The position numbers were made by a program, and so were the translations under genes. A DNA stretch of 64,000 nt from Mesoflavibacter sp037029465 (lineage in GTDB: Bacteria; Bacteroidota; Bacteroidia; Flavobacteriales; Flavobacteriaceae), in assembly GCF_037029465.1 (NCBI RefSeq), contig NZ_JAYMEM010000001.1, positions 124,001 through 188,000 of the forward strand, read 5' to 3'. Every line of letters begins with the position of its first letter. Position 1 is the first letter of the stretch. The notes under the pieces are model-generated. The model did no database searches and had not been told where the DNA came from. It saw only the letters and a list, made by a program, of their open reading frames with translations. Positions 41,933 through 50,912 of the stretch are shown here, piece after piece.

Positions 41933-44007
41933 CTATTATTAAACATACCTAAATCTACACCTACGTTTGTAGATTCAGTGTCTTCCCATTTAATATCAGG
42001 GTCTACTATATTAATTACAGATGAACCACTAGTGTAAGGTGTACCGTCTGCTCCCCCAAATCCATATGATGCATAAGGGTTTATTGTTTGCGCAAATTCA
42101 TAAACACCAATCGTGTTATTTCCTAACTGCCCATAACCCGCTCTAATTTTTGCTGTATTCCACCAATCTGGCAAGTTAATAAAGCTTTCTTTATGTAATT
42201 TCCATCCTGCCGAAAAAGAAAAATAGTTTCCTGTATTATTTCTTGGTGCAAATTTTGACGATTTATCTTGTCTAAAATTAAAAGTTAGTAAATACTTATC
42301 ATCAAACGTATAATTTAATCTACTAATTAAAGACTTATAAGTTTCTACTTCTTTTCTTTCTTCTCCAGTAATATTATCTCCATTTTGTATAATAGGTATC
42401 TATCCATCTTCAAAACCTTGAGAGTTTGTTATTACGCGATGTAAGTCACTTCTTTCATCTAACATACCAACTAACACATCTATCTTATGTTTATCTGCAA
42501 TTGTTGTTTCGTAAGTTAAAGTATTGTTTAAGATTGTTCTTGTCACATTACCATTATTTAAACTCATTCTAGCTTCTGCATTTTCTGTAACATAATACCA
42601 ACCTAAATTGCTTGGAGGATTATAGTACCTGTCATTCCAAATTAATTTATCTGCACTAACATTAATTTTATATTTTAATCCTTTTAAAATTTCAAACTCT
42701 CCCCAAACGTTACCTAAAAATCTATTTCTTTGATTTGTATTTGTAATTAAATTATTAAAACCAATCACATTTAAAGAAATAGCCCTTTGTGCTAACTCTG
42801 TAGTACCACCATAACCACCTTTACGGCTTGAATCATAAACAGGCATTGTTGGTATAGCTTGTAAAAGACTTATTATAGAAGAAGTACCAGGAAGATATTC
42901 ATTAAAATTTTGTTTATCTGATTGAGTGTATGCAACTTTTGCCCCATATTTAAACTTACCTTTCTGACCACCTAAATTTAAATTAAGAGCATACCTATCA
43001 TAATCTTGAGGAGTTTCAAAATAAGCCGTATTGTTAAAATAATCTAAGTTAAAATTATAGTTTACTGCCTGATTACCTCCATTAAATGTTAACGAATGAT
43101 TTTGAATTACTCCTGTTCTAAAAGCTTCTTCTTGCCAATTTGTATCTACATCATCAATATACGCAGGATCATCTGGATAATTTGCTAAAGAAGGTGTTAC
43201 ACCCGCATTAGTTTCTGCTACTCTTACAAGCTCTTGATATTGCTCTCTATTTGCTAAAGAATACCATCTTGATTTTGGCACACTTTGAAAACCTATTAAA
43301 GATTGATAAGACACATTAAGTTTGCCCTCTTTACCTTTTTTTGTTGTAATAATCACAACACCATTCGCTCCACGAGCACCATAAATAGCTGCTGAAGACG
43401 CATCTTTAAGCACTTGAATAGACTCTATATCTCCCGTTGCAAAATCATAAGGCGAATCTGTAATTACACCGTCTATAACAAATAAGGGATTACTGTTTCT
43501 AAAAGAAGTAATACCTCTAATTTTAATATCTACAAAACCACCTGGAGTTCCGTTAGACTTAACTTGCACACCTGGCGCTTGACCTTGAAGCATTTTAGCC
43601 ACATCATAAGTAACGGTTTTTTTAGCATCTTCTACATTTACAACACTAACAGAACCAGTTAAGTCTGACTTCTTTTTTGTACCATAACCTACAACTACAA
43701 CTTCATCAAGATTAGAAATATCTTCTTCTAAAGTTACATTTACTGTAGATTGAGCTCCTACTACAACATCTTTAGTCTTAAATCCTATAAAACTAAATTC
43801 TAAAACATCTTCTGCAGATGCTTCAATTGAGTAATTACCATCAAAATCTGTAGACACTCCTTTTGATGTTCCTTTAATTACAACGTTTACACTAGGTAAA
43901 CCCATTCCGTCTGTTGAGGACGTTACTTGCCCTGTAATTGTTTTTTCTTGAGCATAAATACTTAATGAAAAAACAAAAGCAATCATTAAAAGTAATGATC
44001 TTCTCAT
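41914..44007 (-). pseudogene. SusC/RagA-type TonB-linked outer-membrane protein, broken and 3' truncated
   Basis: Begins at 44007 with a signal peptide (MRRSLLLMIAFVFSLSIYAQ), a CarboxypepD_reg-like domain (ITGQV...FIGFKTKDVVVGAQ), the TonB-box/plug region (DEVVVVGYGTKKK, LQGQAPGVQVKSNG, IRGITSFRNSNPLFVIDGV) and the first part of the barrel. A TAG at 42400-42402 interrupts GFEDG-stop-IPIIQNG, after which the same frame stays open with typical SusC sequence (LTFNFRQDKSSKFAPRN, IRAGYGQLGNNTIGVYEF, KWEDTESTNVGVDLGMF). It then ends abruptly at RLQFLS-stop, so about the last 300 residues are missing. No susD follows. The gene is divergent from a Nudix regulator gene and has a candidate operator upstream. 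Confidence 0.85.
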
Positions 44008-44080
44008 TTTCTTTTTCAAATGATTACCATAACTACAATTAGTCGTTATCATATTTGTTAGTTTTTAGTTGAAAAAATTT

Positions 44081-44103
44081 ATAAGTGTTTTTTTTACACT
44101 TAT
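44081..44103. promoter_or_regulatory. Candidate operator (AAGTGT-N7-ACACTT) upstream of susC
   Basis: ATAAGTGT, seven T, ACACTTAT. This perfect palindrome in the susC-regulator divergent region matches the site before GH97 (39856-39876) in both arms. It lies about 75 bases upstream of the susC start at 44007. Confidence 0.7.
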
Positions 44104-44286
44104 CAAAAGAAGTACATTTTTTTTAATTAACCAAATTTTAACACTAATTTTTAACGATTTAACATTATAACACCTATCAAATTCAATAATTAATAATTGT
44201 ATTTTATACATTTATAATTAAAATTAAATACCTTTACATTGTTTTGTTTAACTAGAATAAATATCTTTATTCCTCAATTCTTACAA

Positions 44287-44973
44287 ATGCTTAATAACTA
44301 TTCTAAAGAAGATAAGGTTTTACTTGCAGTAGACTGTATCATTTTTGGTTTTGAAAAAAACAAACTAAAAATCTTATTAATAAAAAGAGATTTTGAACCT
44401 GAAAAAGGAAAATGGTCTCTAATTGGCGGATTTTTAAAAAAAGATGAAACTTTAAATCAAGCCGGAAATAGAGTTCTTAAACACCTAACAGGTTATGATG
44501 ATATTTACATGGAACAATTTAATACTTATAGTGAAGTAGATCGTGATCCTGTAGATAGAACTATTTCTGTAAGTTATTATGCATTAATCAATATAGAAAC
44601 CCATAGTGCTTTAGAAGAAGAATATTCTGCCAAATGGTTTGCTTTAGACAAAATCCCAAAGCTAATTTTTGACCACGATATAATGGTAAGGCATGCATTA
44701 AACAGATTAAGATATCGTGCTACACACAAACCTATTGGTTTTGAATTGTTACCTGAAAAATTTACCATGAAACAACTTCAAAAATTATACGAATCTATTT
44801 TAAGAACCAAACTTGATAAACGAAACTTTGCTAGTAAAATTAATACTTTAGATATACTTGTTAAGCTTGATGAAAAGGATATGAATTCTTCTAGAAAAGG
44901 GTCTTTTTTATACACCTTTGATGAAAGCAAATACAAGAAAAAAGTAGACGACGGATTTATTTTTAAGATATAA
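44287..44973 (+). CDS. Nudix-domain transcriptional regulator (NrtR/AraR-like)
   Basis: A 228-residue protein, start at the ATG at 44287 (a TTG 48 bases earlier is less likely). The N-terminal Nudix fold is clear (KVLLAVDCIIFGFEKNKLK, KWSLIGGFL) but the Nudix box GX5EX7REUXEEXGU reads G48...E54...R62-V-L-K-H-L-T-G, so the catalytic Glu residues (Val63, His66, Leu67 here) are gone. The C-terminal half (LPEKFTMKQLQKLYESILRT, KRNFASKINTLDILVKLDEK) resembles the winged helix of NrtR-like regulators that sense a sugar or nucleotide. It is divergent from susC, and two identical palindromes next to GH97 and susC are candidate sites. Ligand unknown; plausible is a pentose or other sugar. Confidence 0.85.
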   Translation: MLNNYSKEDKVLLAVDCIIFGFEKNKLKILLIKRDFEPEKGKWSLIGGFLKKDETLNQAGNRVLKHLTGYDDIYMEQFNTYSEVDRDPVDRTISVSYYALINIETHSALEEEYSAKWFALDKIPKLIFDHDIMVRHALNRLRYRATHKPIGFELLPEKFTMKQLQKLYESILRTKLDKRNFASKINTLDILVKLDEKDMNSSRKGSFLYTFDESKYKKKVDDGFIFKI

Positions 44974-45005
44974 AAAAAGCCTTTCAAATATTGAAAGACT
45001 TTTTA
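44972..45005 (+). terminator. Terminator after the Nudix regulator gene
   Basis: AAAAAGcCTTTCAA / TTGAAAGaCTTTTT is a stem with one C-A mismatch and an ATA-type loop, followed by TTTTA. It begins at the regulator stop codon and ends before the tRNA gene on the other strand. Confidence 0.8.
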
Positions 45006-45010
45006 TCTAG

Positions 45011-45083
<73 letters not shown>

Positions 45084-45142
45084 ATATTGGACTGCAAATA
45101 TACAACCCTTTTTACATTTAACAAGTATAATTAGTAAAAAAA

Positions 45143-45325
45143 TTATTGTTCTATATTAATCGCTTCAAAACTAACTAGTTCTGATTCATCAAATATTGGA
45201 GTTATTTGAATAGGATTACAACATACTTCACAATCCTCTACATAAGTTTGTTTTCTTGCACTTACATCTAACAACATAGATATCGTTTCCCAACAGTATG
45301 GACAAGTAAAAAAATGTTCTAACAT
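45143..45325 (-). CDS. CPXCG motif-containing cysteine-rich protein
   Basis: A 60-residue protein with the family's paired zinc-knuckle motifs: FFTCPYCWETISM at the start and VEDCEVCCNPIQI in the middle (CxxC at about residues 8-11 and 32-35). It ends in an acidic tail (FDESELVSFEAINIEQ). It would bind one zinc ion; the role is unknown. The small size and cysteine placement make the family call solid. It is a single gene between the tRNA gene and the LRR protein gene on the same strand. Confidence 0.85.
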   Translation of the reverse strand: MLEHFFTCPYCWETISMLLDVSARKQTYVEDCEVCCNPIQITPIFDESELVSFEAINIEQ

Positions 45326-45341
45326 AGTAAAGGTTATAAAT

Positions 45342-45368
45342 AAAAAAAGTCAGCTTAAAAGCTGACTT
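45342..45368 (-). terminator. Terminator after the LRR protein gene
   Basis: AAGTCAGC-TTAAAA-GCTGACTT forms a near-perfect stem; the plus-strand A run at 45342-45348 gives a T run on the minus strand, in the direction of the LRR gene ending at 45393. Confidence 0.8.
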
Positions 45369-45392
45369 AATATATAAATATTTTACGAATTA

Positions 45393-46205
45393 CTAATCAT
45401 TATCAACTACCGTTTTATCTTCTAAAAATAAGCTTGATTTTGAAGGGTTATTATCTACAATAGTAACATATTCATTATTAAGGTTATTATCACTTAACAT
45501 TACTAAAGATAAGTTTTCTAACTGAGATAATTGAAATGGTAAAGCACCAGACAATTGATTATTAGACAAAACTAACTCTTCTAAATTCGTTAATTGCGAG
45601 ATAGTTTCAGGAATTTCTCCTACTAACTTGTTATCTAATAAACTTAACTTTTTAAGTTGTGTTAATTTATTGATTGAAAAAGGAATATTTCCTTCTAAAT
45701 AATTACTACCTAATTCTAAACTTTTTAAAGCTGTTAAGTTTGTTATTGATTCAGGAATTTCTCCAGTAAACTTATTACTGTAAAGCGCTACAATTTCTAA
45801 ATTCTTTAATTCTCCTATCCAAGAAGGAATATTTCCTTCAAACTGATTTAAAAACAGTTCTAAATTCTCTAAAGATTTAAGTTTAGAAATTGATTCTGGT
45901 AATGTCCCGTTGATTTTATTGAAACCTAAATTAATTGATTTTAAGTGAATTAAATTTCCTATTTCTGTAGGTAATTGCCCTTTTAAATTATTGAAAGAAA
46001 GATTTAATCCAACTACTTTAGAATCTTGAACAGTTACACCATGCCAAGTATTTATTGGCGCTTCTAAATCCCAAGTTGTGTTCCAACTAGCTCCGTTAGT
46101 ACTATTGTAAAGTGCTACTAAAGCTTCTTTTTCTGAATTTGAAACTTCTGCAAAAGATAACATTGCAGTTAAAAAGAAAACGATGGTTAATTTTAAGTGT
46201 TTCAT
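45393..46205 (-). CDS. Secreted leucine-rich repeat protein (plant-type repeats)
   Basis: A 270-residue exported protein with a signal peptide (LTIVFFLTAMLSFAEV). A cap segment (EKEALVALYNSTNGASWNTT, APINTWHGVTV) resembles the N-terminal cap of plant receptor-like LRR proteins. About seven repeats with consensus LxxLxxLxLxxNxLxGxIPxxI follow, for example LENLELFLNQFEGNIPSWIG and LKSLELGSNYLEGNIPFSIN. The last repeat breaks off before a non-repeat tail (VDNNPSKSSLFLEDKTVVDN). No sorting domain or anchor is visible. A role in surface binding is plausible, but no partner is known. It has its own terminator. Confidence 0.88.
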   Translation of the reverse strand: MKHLKLTIVFFLTAMLSFAEVSNSEKEALVALYNSTNGASWNTTWDLEAPINTWHGVTVQDSKVVGLNLSFNNLKGQLPTEIGNLIHLKSINLGFNKINGTLPESISKLKSLENLELFLNQFEGNIPSWIGELKNLEIVALYSNKFTGEIPESITNLTALKSLELGSNYLEGNIPFSINKLTQLKKLSLLDNKLVGEIPETISQLTNLEELVLSNNQLSGALPFQLSQLENLSLVMLSDNNLNNEYVTIVDNNPSKSSLFLEDKTVVDND

Positions 46206-46399
46206 GGTGAATTATAGATTTGGTTTCTGATTTCATATTAAAACTAACTTAAAAGAAGGTGAATGACAAATTCTTTCGATTAAATGCATAAAATTTTAAC
46301 ATTCATTTCGGAAAAAGACGCATTTCATCGGATATTTACTTGAATTTAAACATTATATTCTACGTTTATCGACTAAAAACACTGTTAAACAGCATTTTA

Positions 46400-47734
46400 C
46401 TAAAATTCAACATTTAATAATTCTCCACTAATTTGAAGTAATTGTAATTCGGCTAATTTTGCGGCATATTTAGCTTGATTTCTGCTTAATTCTGTGTTTA
46501 ATAAGTTAAGCTGTGCTTGTCTAAATTCGATAGAATTAACTTGTCCTATTTTAAACTTCTCTTGAGTACGATCAAAGTTATTTTGGGCAGTGATGATGTT
46601 TTTTTCTTGGATATTATATATCTCCAATTTATTCATATAATCGTCCCAAGCATTATCAAAATCTCTTTGGATTGATAATAAAATATTTTCTTTTTGAAGT
46701 TGCTGTGTTTCTAAATTTACTTTTGCATTTCTTACACGCGTCATAGTTGCTCCGCCATCAAATAAATTCCAGCTTAAATTAAGTCCGCCAGACAGTACTG
46801 TATTTGTAGATACAGTCACAAAAGATGCTGCGTTGTTATTGTTTTTATTCCAACCATAACTTCCTGTTAATCCTAACGTTGGCAAATATGCAGATTTACC
46901 TGATTTAATATCTAACTGACTAATAGCTATATTTTTTTCTGTTTGAAGTAAAGCTACATTACGCTGTTTTGCCTTTTCAAATAAGCTATCTTTTTTAAAC
47001 TGAAGTAAAAAATCAACTTCTGTTTCTACGTTAAAATCTTCGGTAAACGTTTCGCCTAAAACCAGTTTTAAATCTCGTTTTGCTATTTTTAAATCTTGTT
47101 TTGTGTTTATGATATTAATGCTATCTGTATTTATATCTACTTCTGCATTAAGTACTTCTAATTTAGTATTTTGTCCGTAATCAAATTGATATTCTGCTCT
47201 TACTAATCGGTCTTTTGTTACCAAAAGCGTTTCATCTAAAGTTTCTAAATTTTCTGAGAGTTGAGCCACATTGTAATACACAGAAAACAACTGTACAATT
47301 GTATTCTCAATGGTTTCTCTTGCCTGCAATTCACTTAATTGATATTGTTCTTTTAGACGCTTGTAATTATAATGTCTTCCTAAACCATCAAAAATGGTAT
47401 AGTTTAAACTTACACCTGCATTATACCTGCTACTTTCTGCTCCGTTTAAAACGGTTGTATTTCCGTTAGAAAATTCTGCTTCTGTATTGTCTAAATTATA
47501 AGTTGCACCAGCAGTACCTGTTACTGTCGGTAAATATCCAGAGTTTAAAACACTTGTATTATTTTCGGCAACTTGAACATTGTTATTTGCAATTTTTATA
47601 TCGTAATTATTGTCTAAAGCTAATTTTACAGCTTCCTTTTTAGTCAACATTTGTTGTGCATTCAAATTATTAATGCAAAACATAATAGAAATGCATATTA
47701 AAAATGCAAAATTACTCTTCTTCATCTGTTTCAT
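46400..47734 (-). CDS. TolC family outer-membrane efflux protein
   Basis: A 444-residue outer-membrane channel protein with signal peptide (FAFLICISIMFCINNLNAQ) and two helical repeats of the outer-membrane efflux family: KKEAVKLALDNNYDIKIANN, ARETIENTIVQLFSVYYNVA, LGLTGSYGWNKNNNNAAS and NFDRTQEKFKIGQVNSIEFR. It is the last gene of an adaptor-pump-channel operon on the minus strand; its start overlaps the end of the pump gene by up to 23 bases. Met1 (47734) or Met4 (47725) may be used. Confidence 0.93.
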   Translation of the reverse strand: MKQMKKSNFAFLICISIMFCINNLNAQQMLTKKEAVKLALDNNYDIKIANNNVQVAENNTSVLNSGYLPTVTGTAGATYNLDNTEAEFSNGNTTVLNGAESSRYNAGVSLNYTIFDGLGRHYNYKRLKEQYQLSELQARETIENTIVQLFSVYYNVAQLSENLETLDETLLVTKDRLVRAEYQFDYGQNTKLEVLNAEVDINTDSINIINTKQDLKIAKRDLKLVLGETFTEDFNVETEVDFLLQFKKDSLFEKAKQRNVALLQTEKNIAISQLDIKSGKSAYLPTLGLTGSYGWNKNNNNAASFVTVSTNTVLSGGLNLSWNLFDGGATMTRVRNAKVNLETQQLQKENILLSIQRDFDNAWDDYMNKLEIYNIQEKNIITAQNNFDRTQEKFKIGQVNSIEFRQAQLNLLNTELSRNQAKYAAKLAELQLLQISGELLNVEF

Positions 47735-50700
47735 GTTGTTCTATTATTGCACGTTCTACTTCTTCTTTGGTTACATTATTACCTGTTACTAACCATTTTC
47801 CTTTTTGTTTAATGGTATTGCTAAACGATAAAAATAGAGGTAATACCAATAATGTTAATATGGTAGCATAACCTATACCATAAGAAATAGAGATTGCCAT
47901 AGGTTTTAAAAATTGCGCTTGTCTACTTTGTTCTAAAAGTAAAGGAGCTAAACCTGCAATAGTTGTTAAAGAGGTTAAGAAAATGGCTCTAAAACGCGAT
48001 TTACCAGCTTCAGATAATGCGATTTCAAATGGCATTCCTTCTTTTAAATTACTATTAAATTTACCAATCAAGACCAAACCGTCATTAACCATAATTCCTA
48101 TTAAAGCGATAATACCTAAAAGCGATAAAATATTTACAGGAAAACCAGAAATCCAATGTCCCCAAGCTACTGCTGTTAAACTAAAAGGTATTAAAAGCAA
48201 TAGCAATAATGGTTGAGAATAACTTCTAAAAGTGAAAGCTATTGTAATGTAAATTAGCAGTAATATAGGTATTCCTGCTGCTTTTAAAGATCTTCCTAGT
48301 TTACTAAACTCTCTATTTTGACCTTCAAAAGAGGCATTAATTGTTGGATATTTTGATTGTAAATTTGGTATAAAATTATCTTTTATATCATCCAAAATAT
48401 CATTTGGACTTGTACTAGGATCTTTTAAATCTGCATAGACTTGTATTTCGCGCTTTCCTTCTAAATGGTTAATTGCCACGTCACCACGAACAATATCATA
48501 TTCTGCAATGTCTTTTAAAGTAACACGCTCGCCGGTTGGTGTTACAATACGCATAGCGTCTAGATCGTTTATAGAGCTTCTGTTGTTTTTATCGTAACGT
48601 ACCCAAACTCTAATCTCGTCTTGACCACGTTGAAAACGTTGTGCTTGTGCACCAAAAAAACCAGCTCTAACTTGAGACATTACTGTCCTTAAATCTAAAC
48701 CAAGTAAATAGGCGTTATCTTTAAGTTGTAATCTAATTTCTTTTATTCCGGCAGGGTCATTATCTCCTATATCTTTAAGTAAAGGATTAGATTCTAAATA
48801 CTTTTTAAGCTCTTTTTTTGATGCTTTAAGCTCTTCAATATTATTACTCAATAATGATACTGAAACTGGACTACCACCAAAATTTCCTCCAGAACCATAA
48901 ATTAATCGTTCTGTTCCTATTACAGGTCCAACTAATTCTTCTAATCTATTGGTTATTAAAAAGGATTGGATTTCATCAGGACGTTCTTCACCTGGCAATA
49001 AATTAATCCTTAAAGTTGCGCTAGAGCTACTACTAATATTAACTATTGTGTTTTCAAACAGTTGCTTTCCTGTACCTTTTAAATATTTTTCTGTAAGCTC
49101 TTGATTAACAATAAATGACTTTTCTTCTATCATGGAAATGATAGAATCTGTAATCTTTACGTTAGTTCCTGCTGGCATTACCAACTCGATATTAGCAGAG
49201 TCACTTGCTATTCTTGGGAAGAATGATGTTTTTATAATTCCGCCACCAATAGATCCAAAAGTAATCACTAATAAAGACACAAAAATACCTAATGACAACA
49301 CCTTATAACTTAATACAAACTTTAAAGCTGGTGTATATACTTTATCCCTTAAGTATGCCATAAAGTTATCTCCTGCTTTATTAATACCGCGCATTACAGC
49401 AAAAAAACCTTTAGATTGTTTAGCGTGTAGCTCTTCCTTTTTTATTCTTAATGCTTTAGAATGTGCTAAATGAGCAGGTAGGATTATTAATGCTTCTACT
49501 AAAGAAACTACTAGCGTGAGAATAACAATAACGGATACTTCGCTAAAAAATTCGCCAATACGACTTTCTAAAAAGAAGAATAATGAAAACGCTAAAAGTG
49601 TTGTTGCTATTGCTGAAACTACTGGCGGAATCACTTCTAAAGTTCCATCTATTGCTGCCTGGATAGGTTTTTTACCTTTTTCGTAATTTTGATATATGTT
49701 TTCGGCAATAACAATACCATCATCTACCAAAATACCAATAACAATAATCATCCCAAATAGTGACAATACATTTATGGTTACATCAAACTGACCTGCAAAA
49801 GCAAACATCCCAAAAAACGAAATTGGTAACCCAAAAGCTACCCAAAGTGCTAATCTTGTATTTAAGAAAATAGATAAAAATACTAACACTAAAATCATAC
49901 CTACAACTGCATTTTCTACTAGTAATTCTGTACGTTGGTTTAATGTAATAGACAAATCTCTAATAACATTTAATCTAACGTTATCATACTTTTGATTATA
50001 ATCTTCTATGTAGGCTTTTACTTTATCTGCTGAAGAAATTAAATCTTCATTATTAGTACTTGTAATTGTTACATTAACTGCTAAATCTTGATTAAAATAC
50101 GTTGCATTTGGTGTTTCTGAAAAACGATCTCTTATTATAGCTACATCTTTTAACCTAATAACTTTACCGTCTACCGAAGCTCTAACTACAATATTAGATA
50201 GCTCTTTACCGTAATATTCACGATTATTAGCTCTAATTAAATACTCTTCGGCTTCTGTTTTTACATTTCCACCAGTGACTAAAATATTGGCGTTACTAAC
50301 CGCTTGTGCAACCTCGTTAAAGGTTAAATTATAAGCTAATAAATCAAGCTCGTTTACTGCTATTTCAATTTCTTCTTCAGGAAAACCAGAAATTTCAATT
50401 TGCGATATACCTTCTAATGCACGTAGATCGGTTTCTACTTGACGTGCTAATTGTTTTAAAGTAACTAATGGCACGTTGTTTCCGCTTAAAGCGAAAGAAA
50501 TAGTTTCTCTTACCGCTTCTTGTTTAGAAACCACCAAAGGTTCCATTCCTGTAGGGAAAGACGGTACTCTATCTACTGCATTTTTTACTTCTAAAAGCAT
50601 AAAGTCAAGACTTTCGCCTTTTTCGATTTCAACAGTAATTGATCCGCTATTTTCTCTAGATACCGAAGTCACACGGTCTACACCTTTCAATCCTTTTAAA

Positions 50701-50912
50701 TTATCTTCAATTTGAAGTACAATACCTTCTTCTATTTCTTGTGGTGATGCACCTGGATAGGTAATGGCTACATTGATAATTTTGGATTCGGTTAAAGGAA
50801 AAAATGACGATTTTAATGATAAAATACCAAGTATACCAAATACGATAAAGGCAATAATAAAAATGTTTACTGCAACGTGATACCTTATAAAATATTCAAT
50901 TATCTTTTTCAT
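47712..50912 (-). CDS. RND family efflux pump (AcrB/MmpL-type permease)
   Basis: A 1066-residue inner-membrane transporter with 12 predicted helices and two large periplasmic loops. RND hallmarks are visible: the N-terminal IEYFIRYHVAVNIFIIAFIV, the FPxxxS-like KSSFFPLTESKIINVAITYPG, the motif D-type GILVDDGIVIAENIYQNYEK in helix 4, and the repeated GIMVNDGLVLIGKFNSNLKE, which carry proton relay acidic residues. It belongs to the hydrophobe/amphiphile or general HAE group; heavy-metal-type motifs are not evident. The adaptor gene ends on the base where this gene begins. Substrate is unknown. Confidence 0.95.
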   Translation of the reverse strand: MKKIIEYFIRYHVAVNIFIIAFIVFGILGILSLKSSFFPLTESKIINVAITYPGASPQEIEEGIVLQIEDNLKGLKGVDRVTSVSRENSGSITVEIEKGESLDFMLLEVKNAVDRVPSFPTGMEPLVVSKQEAVRETISFALSGNNVPLVTLKQLARQVETDLRALEGISQIEISGFPEEEIEIAVNELDLLAYNLTFNEVAQAVSNANILVTGGNVKTEAEEYLIRANNREYYGKELSNIVVRASVDGKVIRLKDVAIIRDRFSETPNATYFNQDLAVNVTITSTNNEDLISSADKVKAYIEDYNQKYDNVRLNVIRDLSITLNQRTELLVENAVVGMILVLVFLSIFLNTRLALWVAFGLPISFFGMFAFAGQFDVTINVLSLFGMIIVIGILVDDGIVIAENIYQNYEKGKKPIQAAIDGTLEVIPPVVSAIATTLLAFSLFFFLESRIGEFFSEVSVIVILTLVVSLVEALIILPAHLAHSKALRIKKEELHAKQSKGFFAVMRGINKAGDNFMAYLRDKVYTPALKFVLSYKVLSLGIFVSLLVITFGSIGGGIIKTSFFPRIASDSANIELVMPAGTNVKITDSIISMIEEKSFIVNQELTEKYLKGTGKQLFENTIVNISSSSSATLRINLLPGEERPDEIQSFLITNRLEELVGPVIGTERLIYGSGGNFGGSPVSVSLLSNNIEELKASKKELKKYLESNPLLKDIGDNDPAGIKEIRLQLKDNAYLLGLDLRTVMSQVRAGFFGAQAQRFQRGQDEIRVWVRYDKNNRSSINDLDAMRIVTPTGERVTLKDIAEYDIVRGDVAINHLEGKREIQVYADLKDPSTSPNDILDDIKDNFIPNLQSKYPTINASFEGQNREFSKLGRSLKAAGIPILLLIYITIAFTFRSYSQPLLLLLLIPFSLTAVAWGHWISGFPVNILSLLGIIALIGIMVNDGLVLIGKFNSNLKEGMPFEIALSEAGKSRFRAIFLTSLTTIAGLAPLLLEQSRQAQFLKPMAISISYGIGYATILTLLVLPLFLSFSNTIKQKGKWLVTGNNVTKEEVERAIIEQHETDEEE

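Noticed and set aside
41914..42174. Separate 86-residue gene on the minus strand
   Set aside because: It is in the same frame as susC and continues its sequence after the TAG, so it is part of the broken gene.
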